Made by a program: the position numbers and the translations under genes. The notes beneath the pieces were generated by a model. It made no database searches and was not told where the DNA came from. It saw only the letters and a program-made list of their open reading frames with translations. Positions 9,840-16,336 of a stretch of DNA of 64,000 bases are shown here, one piece after another (within the stretch, counting starts at the first letter, position 1; every line of letters starts with the position of its first letter). This DNA is from Eubacteriales bacterium (GTDB taxonomy: Bacteria; Bacillota; Clostridia; Christensenellales; Aristaeellaceae): the NCBI GenBank assembly GCA_028693055.1, contig JAQUWD010000012.1, positions 1-64,000 on the forward strand, given 5' to 3'.

Positions 9840-10870
9840 CGCTTTTCGCCTCCCCCCAGATATCGATCCCAGAACGCTTTTTTGGCAGCTTCGGATTCAT
9901 CGTGCCCTACATAGGCGCTTTTGGGTGGAGCGGCTGCGTCGGTTAAGTCCTCGTCCAGCTCCTGCGCGTAGAAATCCTCCTCCTCCGGCATGGGAAAGGC
10001 GTCCGGGTTGGGCGCATAGGGCCATGGGTCCTCTTCACTGTCGGTGGGTGGATAGAAGTTCATGCCGTGGTCAAACTCAATTTGACGGCTGGGGCCCGGC
10101 GGCGCGTAGGAGGAAGCGTCATAGATCGGTTCATCGGAAGGCTCGTAACCGTCGCTTTCCGGCGCGGTAGGCGGTAGGGGAGAAGGATTGCCGGACGGTG
10201 TGGATGCCGGTGCAGCCGTAGAGGCAGCGGCTATTGCCTGCTGCTGAGCCATCCATTGCAGATAGGTCATTTGCTGTATGTATTGCTGCTGCATTTGCTG
10301 GGCTTGCCATTGGGCGAATTGCTCCTGGGTCATGATGGCGGGCGCAGCCTGTGGAGCGCCGTTTTCGTCGTTGGTAGGCTGTGCAGAGGGTCGCAGTGCG
10401 GTTTCAAAGCCCGCGAACATGCGCAAACGCAGCTCCGCGCCGCCGATGGTTAGTCGAGAGCCGTGCTGCATATAAAGTGGGTCCCGCCTGCCGGTGCGCT
10501 CCTCGCCGTCTATCGCGATGGTGCAGCCGTGATACGGCTCCATGCGCAGACCCTCTTCCCGGTCATAGCAAAACCAGCAATGTTTATTTTTGATATGCTG
10601 AAGGGGCAAACAGAGATCGTTCATGCGGCTGCGTCCCAGCGTTCCTTCCCGGGGGATGGGCAGTGCAGCGCCCTTTTGCAGCTCGTCGCCGCCGTCGATG
10701 ACTACCATTTCGCCAATATATCCGGCGTCAGGCAAGAGGCGCATTCGTTTCTTGCGCTGCCTACGGTCGCGCACAAACCAACGGTAGCTGCGCCAAACAA
10801 TCAGCGCCATCAGGAACAAAAACCAATACCGCGCCCCTTGGGCGACGATTTCGTAAATTTCTATCGGCAT
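9836..10870 (-). CDS. Membrane-anchored FHA-domain protein with Pro/Gln-rich linker
   Basis: FHA domains bind phosphothreonine peptides. This 344-residue protein has one N-terminal helix (about residues 13-27), a basic juxtamembrane region and an FHA core near residues 75-150 with the conserved LGRSRMND and NKHCWF stretches. After it comes a low-complexity segment rich in Gln, Ala and Pro (MTQEQFAQWQAQQ, MQQQYIQQM) and an acidic tail. It is the first of three coupled genes with the SEDS polymerase and PBP. In Actinobacteria and Clostridia FHA proteins in such clusters read Ser/Thr kinase signals on wall synthesis; no PknB/PrkC gene is visible here, so its kinase must be elsewhere. It starts behind TTGGAGGACG, 21 bp after sigH. 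Confidence 0.88.
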   Translation of the reverse strand: MPIEIYEIVAQGARYWFLFLMALIVWRSYRWFVRDRRQRKKRMRLLPDAGYIGEMVVIDGGDELQKGAALPIPREGTLGRSRMNDLCLPLQHIKNKHCWFCYDREEGLRMEPYHGCTIAIDGEERTGRRDPLYMQHGSRLTIGGAELRLRMFAGFETALRPSAQPTNDENGAPQAAPAIMTQEQFAQWQAQQMQQQYIQQMTYLQWMAQQQAIAAASTAAPASTPSGNPSPLPPTAPESDGYEPSDEPIYDASSYAPPGPSRQIEFDHGMNFYPPTDSEEDPWPYAPNPDAFPMPEEEDFYAQELDEDLTDAAAPPKSAYVGHDESEAAKKAFWDRYLGGGEKR

Positions 10871-10891
10871 TCGTCGTCCTCCAATCGCCGG

Positions 10892-11647
10892 TCAGTCGTC
10901 CTCCTGAGCCTTCGTTTCCAAAAGAAACTTTTCCAGCTTTCGCTTCACCCGCTGTAGGGCGTTATCGATGGATTTGACGTGGCGGCCTAGCTTTTCCGCA
11001 ATTTCCTGATAGCTTTTGCCGTCCAGATAGGCGTTGAGCACGTCCTGCTCCAGCCCGGAGAGCACCTGATCCACCCGGTCGCGAATGCTGACCAGATCTT
11101 CCCGGCCGATGATTAAATCCTCCGGATTCTGGGCGCGGCCCTCTACAATGACGTCCATCAAAGTGCGGTCGCTTTCCTCGTCGTAAATAGGTTTATTCAA
11201 TGATACATAGCTATTCAGCGGCACATGCTTCGGCCGGGTGGCTGTTTTGATCGCTGTAATAATCTGGCGAGTGATGCACAGCTCCGCGAAGGCACGGAAG
11301 CTGCTAAGACGCTCCGGCTGATAATCCCACACGGCCTTGAACAGGCCGATCATTCCCTCCTGCACGATATCCTCGTGATCTGCGCCAATGAGAAAATAAC
11401 TGCGCGCCTTTGAGCGTACAAAATTCTTGTATTTATACAGCAAGTACTCGACGGCTACGCTGTCGCCCTGTTGAGCCAGAGCGACCACCTCTTCGTCGGT
11501 CATGTCGGTAAAACGGTTGGAGACTTCCCACTGGCTGTCCTCTTTTTCAACGTCGTCGTCCGCTTTGTCAAGCCCGTCATCGCTATCGTCTTGGTTTGGT
11601 TCGTCAGCGTCCATAGGCTCAAAATCTTCATCCAGTAAGTCAGCCAT
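10892..11647 (-). CDS. sigH: RNA polymerase sporulation sigma factor SigH
   Basis: The 251-residue product has the sigma region 2 block KYKNFVRSKARSYFLIGADHEDIVQEGMIG-type sequence, the continuation SSFRAFAELCITRQIITAIK and the block YVSLNKPIYDEESDRTL, all hallmarks of Spo0H/SigH, followed by a region 4 helix-turn-helix (KSYQEIAEKLGRHVKSIDNAL). SigH drives transition-state and early sporulation genes. An unusually acidic N-terminal extension of about 45 residues (rich in Asp/Glu) precedes region 2 and is not typical. The gene follows rae1 by 21 bp in the order found in Bacillus. It has a very strong GAGGAGGTGATT ribosome site. Confidence 0.96.
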   Translation of the reverse strand: MADLLDEDFEPMDADEPNQDDSDDGLDKADDDVEKEDSQWEVSNRFTDMTDEEVVALAQQGDSVAVEYLLYKYKNFVRSKARSYFLIGADHEDIVQEGMIGLFKAVWDYQPERLSSFRAFAELCITRQIITAIKTATRPKHVPLNSYVSLNKPIYDEESDRTLMDVIVEGRAQNPEDLIIGREDLVSIRDRVDQVLSGLEQDVLNAYLDGKSYQEIAEKLGRHVKSIDNALQRVKRKLEKFLLETKAQEDD

Positions 11648-11668
11648 GAGAAATCACCTCCTCGTTGG

Positions 11669-12178
11669 TTATTTTTTGCGTCTGAGTTCCTCCAGCAACG
11701 CGTATTGCTCGGCGCTAAGCGCCGCAGCCATGGACGTGCCGCCGCCGGATGGCTTGGCTTGATGCCGGTCGCGGCCCGCGCTGCGCACCGTGCCAAGCTC
11801 CCGCCAAAGCTCCCGGGCGCTGAGCCGTGTGGCTCCGCGCCCAAGAATCAGCGTCTGCTCCACGCCGTCGCTGGTGGCGACCCGCGCTTCCCGGTAACGG
11901 GGCAGCTGCTGGCACATTCGTTCAATGTAGTGATCAGCCGTTTCGCCATGGCGGGTGTAAACCACCGTCAGCACCGCTCGCTGCTCGATAGTGCGCAGAG
12001 GACGCTCCGTGCGGTAGCCGTCGAAGATGAGCCATACCTCTTGCTCGGTATAGCCGGCATAGTCCTCCATGAGATGGATGAGCCGGTCCCGGCATTCATC
12101 CAGCGGCCAGCCCTCCCGATCCGCTTGAGCCCACGCGCCAATGACGTTGTAGCCGTCCACATACAATAGCGGTTTCAC
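11669..12178 (-). CDS. rae1: YacP-type NYN-domain endoribonuclease Rae1
   Basis: The 169-residue protein has the NYN/PIN-like fold pattern of YacP: LLYVDGYNVIGAW at the N-terminus with its catalytic Asp, LIHLMEDYA, VWLIFDGYRTE, HGETADHYIERM and VATSDGVEQTLILGRGA. In Bacillus subtilis Rae1 enters the ribosomal A site and cleaves mRNA during translation. The gene lies between rlmB (3 bp away) and sigH, exactly as in B. subtilis, which supports orthology. Function is transferred from that family, not seen directly. Confidence 0.93.
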   Translation of the reverse strand: MKPLLYVDGYNVIGAWAQADREGWPLDECRDRLIHLMEDYAGYTEQEVWLIFDGYRTERPLRTIEQRAVLTVVYTRHGETADHYIERMCQQLPRYREARVATSDGVEQTLILGRGATRLSARELWRELGTVRSAGRDRHQAKPSGGGTSMAAALSAEQYALLEELRRKK

Positions 12179-12181
12179 CGC

Positions 12182-13726
12182 TTATCGAGTCCGGGCAACG
12201 GCGTACATCAAGATGCCGGCGGCTACGCTGGCGTTGAGGCTGTCCAGCTTGCCCTTGAGGGGGATGGACACGGCCTTGTCGCAGGTATCTAGCACGCGGC
12301 GGCCAACGCCCTCGCCCTCCGCGCCAATGACCAGCGCCACCGCGCCGTCAAAGTTCACGGTCCCGTAGTCCTCGCCTTCCATATCGGCGGCGTACACCCA
12401 AATGTTGCGCTCCTTAAGGGATTGAATGGTGTTGGAAAGGTTGGTGATCCGCGCCACCGGGATATGCTCGATTGCTCCCGCGCTGGCCTTGACAGCCGCC
12501 GGGGTTAGACCTACGGCGCGGCGCTCCTCCACAATTACGCCGTGTGCGCCCGCGCATTCGGCGGTACGGATGATCGCGCCCAAGTTGTGGGGGTCGGTAA
12601 TACCGTCCAGCAACACGAGGAAGGGGGCTTCGTTACGCTCCTGCGCCAACGCCAGCATAGCGTCCAAATTGCTGTACTGGTAGGCGGAGGCGAAAGCCAG
12701 CATGCCCTGATGATTATGGGTGATATCGTCCAGTCTGGAGCGATCCACCTCCTGCACGGGTACCCGGCGCTCCTTGGCCATCTGCACGATTTCACGGGCA
12801 GAGCCGCTGAGCTCGCCCCGCGCCACCAGTAGCTTTTCAATGTCCCGCCCGCTCTTCAGCGCTTCCCGGATGGGATTGCGGCCGCTTAGCAAGTTTTCGT
12901 TGGGGACAAGATCATGCTCTTCAGCGTCCTGCGCCACGTCGTAAGCGGCGGGGCCGTTGTAGCGATAGCTGTTATACCCCGGATCCTCTTGAGAACGCGC
13001 CCGGCGCTGCTCGTTGTAGGGCTGGGGAGTCATGCCGGAGCCGCGGTCGTCATAACGGCTGGGCATGCCGGTGGAGAAGCGATAATTCCCGCTTTTCTTA
13101 AAATCACGGGGCGCGTTGCGATCCATCTGGGGACGCTCTCCCTGAGGGGTGGAACGGGGACGATCCCGGAAGCTGACCGGATGGCCGTCGCTAGCGTAGG
13201 GCTTGCGATCATCGAAGCGGTTGCCGTTGGGGCGAGGCTTGCGATCATCGAAGCGATTGTCGTTGGAGTAGGGCTTGCGATCGTCGAAGCGATTGCCGTT
13301 AGGGCGAGGCTTGCGATCGTCGAAGCGATTATCATTGGAGTAGGGCTTGCGATCATCGAAACGGTTGCCGTTGGGGCGAGGCTTGCGATCGTCAAAGCGA
13401 TTATCGTTGGAGTAGGGCTTGCGGTCGGCGTTGCCGCTGGGGCGGGGCTTGCGATCATCGAAGCGATTGTCGTTGGAGTAGGGCTTGCGGTCAGCGTTGC
13501 CGCTGGGGCGAGGCTTGCGATCGGCGTAGCTGCCGGAATAGGGCTTGCGATCAGCTGAGTCGCCATAATGCCCTTGCGCGCCGCCTTTTCCGAAGCTTTT
13601 GCCGCGTCCGGCGCCGCCGCGATTGCCGCTGTATTGGCTTCCCTCGTCGGCGTAGCCGCCGCGAGCCTGAGCCTGCTGTTGCTTTTCCTTACGGGATTTT
13701 CCGATTGCGTTCTGATAAAATGCCAT
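12182..13726 (-). CDS. rlmB: 23S rRNA 2'-O-methyltransferase RlmB-like (SpoU) with repeat-rich N-terminal extension
   Basis: The last 240 residues are a complete SpoU/TrmH-family methyltransferase: substrate-binding domain beginning GRNPIREALKSG, then motif 1 DPHNLGAIIRTAE, motif 2 VIGAEGEGVG and motif 3 IPLKGKLDSLNASVA. Family members methylate the 2'-OH of a 23S rRNA guanosine. The first 270 or so residues are disordered in appearance and carry eleven DRKP units alternating between DRKPYSNDNRFD and DRKPRPNGNRFD versions, followed by Arg/Pro-rich sequence. I start at 13726 because GCAGGAG precedes that ATG by 9 bp; an in-frame ATG at 13750 lies inside thyX without a good ribosome site. The 514-residue length is about twice the usual 240-250. 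Confidence 0.93.
   Translation of the reverse strand: MAFYQNAIGKSRKEKQQQAQARGGYADEGSQYSGNRGGAGRGKSFGKGGAQGHYGDSADRKPYSGSYADRKPRPSGNADRKPYSNDNRFDDRKPRPSGNADRKPYSNDNRFDDRKPRPNGNRFDDRKPYSNDNRFDDRKPRPNGNRFDDRKPYSNDNRFDDRKPRPNGNRFDDRKPYASDGHPVSFRDRPRSTPQGERPQMDRNAPRDFKKSGNYRFSTGMPSRYDDRGSGMTPQPYNEQRRARSQEDPGYNSYRYNGPAAYDVAQDAEEHDLVPNENLLSGRNPIREALKSGRDIEKLLVARGELSGSAREIVQMAKERRVPVQEVDRSRLDDITHNHQGMLAFASAYQYSNLDAMLALAQERNEAPFLVLLDGITDPHNLGAIIRTAECAGAHGVIVEERRAVGLTPAAVKASAGAIEHIPVARITNLSNTIQSLKERNIWVYAADMEGEDYGTVNFDGAVALVIGAEGEGVGRRVLDTCDKAVSIPLKGKLDSLNASVAAGILMYAVARTR
13191..13555 (-). repeat. In-gene tandem repeats encoding DRKP units
   Basis: Within rlmB, units of about 30-36 bp repeat in two alternating versions, one coding RKPYSNDNRFDD and one coding RKPRPNGNRFDD or the shorter RKPRPSGNA. 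Eleven DRKP starts can be counted. The copies are nearly identical in DNA as well as protein, which points to recent expansion by slippage or unequal exchange. The opposite strand is also open here, but only because of the repeat composition. Confidence 0.9.
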
Positions 13727-13730
13727 TTCT

Positions 13731-14507
13731 TTATTCTCCTGCTTTCTCATCGTTGGGCGGAAGCTTTTCCTTCCGCAGCCGTTGGCGTAGCGATTCCCGC
13801 GCCGCCTTCATTTCCGTTTGTCGTCCGCAGGACTTGTCCCCTTCGGGGCAGTTCCCCCGCAGACATTCTGGCCCGGCGTTTTCAAAAAGCGCCGGACATA
13901 CTTGGTAGCATTGTTCGAACATGCTGCCCGCCATCTGGCGGATTTCCCACTGTGCGCGGCTGCACATGCGCAGTGCGAAGAAGTGCCGCAGCTCTCGCAC
14001 ATTCATGGTAAATAGAATACGGGTTTCGCATGCGCCCGGCAGTACGAAGCGGGCGTCCTCGTTGCTTTTTTCTCCCGCCGCGCCCAAGCGGCTCTGCCAG
14101 TCTGTATACCAGCGCTGGATTTGCTCCATTTGCGCCCGGTACTCGTCGGCGGCTTCCGGCCCCAAGGCTGCAATGGCGGGGGGAATGATGTAGCCAAAGC
14201 CGTCCTCATAGCTGACATAGCGCTGGGATTGCACGCTGAAGCTGGCGACGCGGTGACGTGTAAGCTGAGCCAGCAGCACCCGGCTGACTCCTTCTGCCAA
14301 GAAGGTAAAGGAGGCGTGCTCCAGTACACTTTCATGTCCCATGCTCATGATTTTTTTTACGAACGCCTGCTGGTCCTTCTCCGTTACCAGCGTCATCAGC
14401 GAGTCCACATCGCCGCCGGCGTAGCATAGCCGTGCTCCCAACGCCACCAGCTCCTGAGGGTCGAGCGTATGACGCACCAGCAGCACCCGTTGTGTGCGTT
14501 CTGGCAT
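13731..14507 (-). CDS. thyX: FAD-dependent thymidylate synthase ThyX
   Basis: ThyX makes dTMP from dUMP with methylene-tetrahydrofolate and FAD, replacing ThyA. The signature RHR-X7-S is present (RHRVASFSVQS, residues 84-94), with the dUMP-binding SQRYVSYED following, MGHESVLEHASFTF upstream, and the C-terminal NVRELRHFFALRMCSRAQWEIR block. The protein has 258 residues, close to the family norm, with an extra Cys-rich tail (GPECLRGNCPEGDKSCGRQ) that could bind a metal. The gene sits between mrnC and rlmB, where Bacillus has nothing. rlmB begins 4 bp after its stop. Confidence 0.96.
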   Translation of the reverse strand: MPERTQRVLLVRHTLDPQELVALGARLCYAGGDVDSLMTLVTEKDQQAFVKKIMSMGHESVLEHASFTFLAEGVSRVLLAQLTRHRVASFSVQSQRYVSYEDGFGYIIPPAIAALGPEAADEYRAQMEQIQRWYTDWQSRLGAAGEKSNEDARFVLPGACETRILFTMNVRELRHFFALRMCSRAQWEIRQMAGSMFEQCYQVCPALFENAGPECLRGNCPEGDKSCGRQTEMKAARESLRQRLRKEKLPPNDEKAGE

Positions 14508-14528
14508 GGTTAATACCTCCCGTAGTTA

Positions 14529-14686
14529 TACTAATCTTGCATTAAAACGGCTTTAGATTGGGGATGCCTTTAGCCCATCGGCTGCGTCAGTCAACCTTGA
14601 AATAGCTCTGCTATTCCTGCGGTTTCCTTCCTTGCCGCTGTGCCAAAATCACCCCAATCTGTACGTCGTTTTAACTGAGATTAGTA
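14529..14686. repeat. MITE-like palindromic element
   Basis: About 158 bp bounded by an imperfect inverted repeat: TACTAATCT (14529-14537) with AGATTAGTA (14678-14686), TTAAAACG (14542-14549) with CGTTTTAA (14667-14674), and AGATTGGGG (14555-14563) with CCCCAATCT (14652-14660). The centre has a smaller palindrome around AATAGCTCTGCTATT. It fills the gap between thyX and mrnC and contains no open frame. The form, paired blocks with unpaired spacers, is that of a non-autonomous miniature element or a large structured RNA. No second copy is in the window. Confidence 0.7.
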
Positions 14687-14710
14687 TTACAATAACCATA
14701 ACAACTCATT

Positions 14711-15118
14711 TTAATGGATTGGTACAGCAATGTCAAATAATTCACCGATTCTTTCCCATTGCCCGGTGAGGCAGAGATAGCCCAGCAGCGCTTCTAAGCC
14801 GCTGGCTGTGCTGTAATCCACGGGGTTCTGATTCTTGGGCGCGGCGTGCTTGGCATGGGCGTTCTTTCCGCGACGGAAAATCTCGGCCTCCGCATCCAGC
14901 AGGTAAGGTTCCAGCAAAAGCGCCGCCTTGGCCTGCGTCCCCGCGTTTACCAGCTGGATGGCTTGCTTATGCAGCGTGCCTGCCTTAGCGCTGCTGCAAA
15001 GCAGCCGCCGTCTAACCAGAAAATCCCAAACCGTGTCGCCGATAAAGGCCAGGGCCAGCGGCGTTTTTTGCCGCGCCTCCGCTTCGGTCATCATAGGCTG
15101 GAAAAGAAGGGGTTCCAT
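14711..15118 (-). CDS. mrnC: Mini-ribonuclease III (MrnC)
   Basis: This 135-residue protein is a Mini-III RNase: an RNase III catalytic domain without the double-stranded RNA-binding domain, used to trim 23S rRNA precursors. The signature LALAFIGDTVWDFLVRRRLL is at residues 21-40, with D28 as the catalytic aspartate, and the second part of the active site is SGLEALLGYLCLTGQWERI. Its place upstream of rlmB, rae1 and sigH is conserved in Firmicutes (there between cysS and rlmB). It starts behind AAAGGAGGAACCC, just after the prfB terminator. Confidence 0.94.
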   Translation of the reverse strand: MEPLLFQPMMTEAEARQKTPLALAFIGDTVWDFLVRRRLLCSSAKAGTLHKQAIQLVNAGTQAKAALLLEPYLLDAEAEIFRRGKNAHAKHAAPKNQNPVDYSTASGLEALLGYLCLTGQWERIGELFDIAVPIH

Positions 15119-15140
15119 TGGGTTCCTCCTTTATAGAAAG

Positions 15141-15204
15141 AAAAGGGGGATTGCCGTCAAAGGGGCGCAGAGGCGGCGTGCCCCGTACCCCACGAGCAAT
15201 CCCC
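15141..15204 (-). terminator. Rho-independent terminator after prfB
   Basis: Read on the minus strand, GGGGATTGC (15204-15196) pairs with GCAATCCCC (15154-15146), with an additional inner GGGGC/GCCCC pairing, and is followed by TTTTCTTT. It lies directly after prfB and ends the secA-prfB transcript before mrnC. Confidence 0.75.
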
Positions 15205-15221
15205 ATGATCGCGAAGCAACC

Positions 15222-16319
15222 TTACTGCATCTTTAAAAATGCGGTGATAAAGCCGTCCAGATTGCCGTCCATCACATCGTCTACATTGCCGCTTTCAAAG
15301 CCCGTGCGGTGATCCTTCACCATGGTGTAGGGCTGGAAAACATAGCTGCGGATTTGGCTGCCCCATTCAATCTTCTTCATTTCGCCTTTAATGTCGGACA
15401 TCTGTTCCTCTTTTTCCCGCTGGTACAGCTCAAAAAGGCGACCCTTGAGGATACGCAGGCAAACCTCCCGGTTCTGGATTTGGCTGCGCTCGTTCTGACA
15501 CTGCGCAACAACGCCGGTGGGAATATGGGTCATACGCACGGCGCTGTCGGTGCGGTTAACATGCTGACCGCCCGCGCCGCCCGAACGATAGGTGTCGATG
15601 CGAACCTCCTCCATGTTCACCTCGAAATCCTGCTCGCCCTCCAAAACGGGAGCCACGTCCAGCGAGCTAAAGGAGGTATGACGGCGCGCGTTGGAATCAA
15701 AGGGGGAGATACGCACCAAACGGTGAACGCCACGCTCGCTGCGTAAAAAGCCGTAGGCATTTTCGCCCACTACCTCGAAGGTAACGCTCTTTACCCCGGC
15801 TTCGTCGCCGTCCAACAGATCATTGACCGTTACCTTGAAGCCATGGCGCTCGCAGTAGCGGGTATACATGCGGTACAGCATCTGTGTCCAGTCCTGCGCT
15901 TCGGTTCCGCCTGCGCCCGCGTGCAGGGATAAAATGGCGTTGCAGTTGTCATATTCGCCCCGCATCAAGGTTTCCAGCTCTAGCGCGTCCGCGTCTGCGG
16001 TCAGGGAGTTCAGCTCGCTTTCGCATTCCTCGCCCATTTCTTCGTCCGGGTCCTCGTTAAGCAAAGTGAGCATGGCTTCGATATCGTCCGCCCGGCTTTT
16101 CAAATGCTCCACGTGGCCGATTTTGCTTTCGATCTGGCTTACCTTGCGGTTGACGGAGGTAGAACGTTCCAGATCGTTCCAGAACTCAGGCGCGTTCATT
16201 TCCTCTTTTAGCTCTGTCAGCTCCTCCTTCATATGCGGAAGGTTCAGAGCGTCGGCGGCTTTATCCACCGTATCGCGAAGCTTTTCTAGCTCCAATGCAT
16301 ATCGTTCCGTATCGATCAT
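15222..16319 (-). CDS. prfB: Peptide chain release factor 2
   Basis: RF2 recognises UAA and UGA stops. The 365-residue protein has the catalytic GGQ (SGGAGGQHVN), the RF2-type SPF tripeptide (ISPFDSNARRH) and the N-terminal domain with MNAPEFWNDLERS. Many prfB genes need a programmed +1 frameshift at an early CUU-UGA; here the equivalent place reads AAC CTT CCG CAT (N-L-P-H) in one open frame, so there is no frameshift. It follows secA by 17 bp, the usual Firmicutes arrangement, and has a GAGAGGG ribosome site before ATG. Confidence 0.97.
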   Translation of the reverse strand: MIDTERYALELEKLRDTVDKAADALNLPHMKEELTELKEEMNAPEFWNDLERSTSVNRKVSQIESKIGHVEHLKSRADDIEAMLTLLNEDPDEEMGEECESELNSLTADADALELETLMRGEYDNCNAILSLHAGAGGTEAQDWTQMLYRMYTRYCERHGFKVTVNDLLDGDEAGVKSVTFEVVGENAYGFLRSERGVHRLVRISPFDSNARRHTSFSSLDVAPVLEGEQDFEVNMEEVRIDTYRSGGAGGQHVNRTDSAVRMTHIPTGVVAQCQNERSQIQNREVCLRILKGRLFELYQREKEEQMSDIKGEMKKIEWGSQIRSYVFQPYTMVKDHRTGFESGNVDDVMDGNLDGFITAFLKMQ

Positions 16320-16336
16320 CGGTAATTCCCTCTCCC

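Noticed and set aside
12914..13558. 214-codon plus-strand frame of simple Ala/Ile/Val repeats
   Set aside because: It is the complement of the DRKP repeats of rlmB and has no ribosome site.
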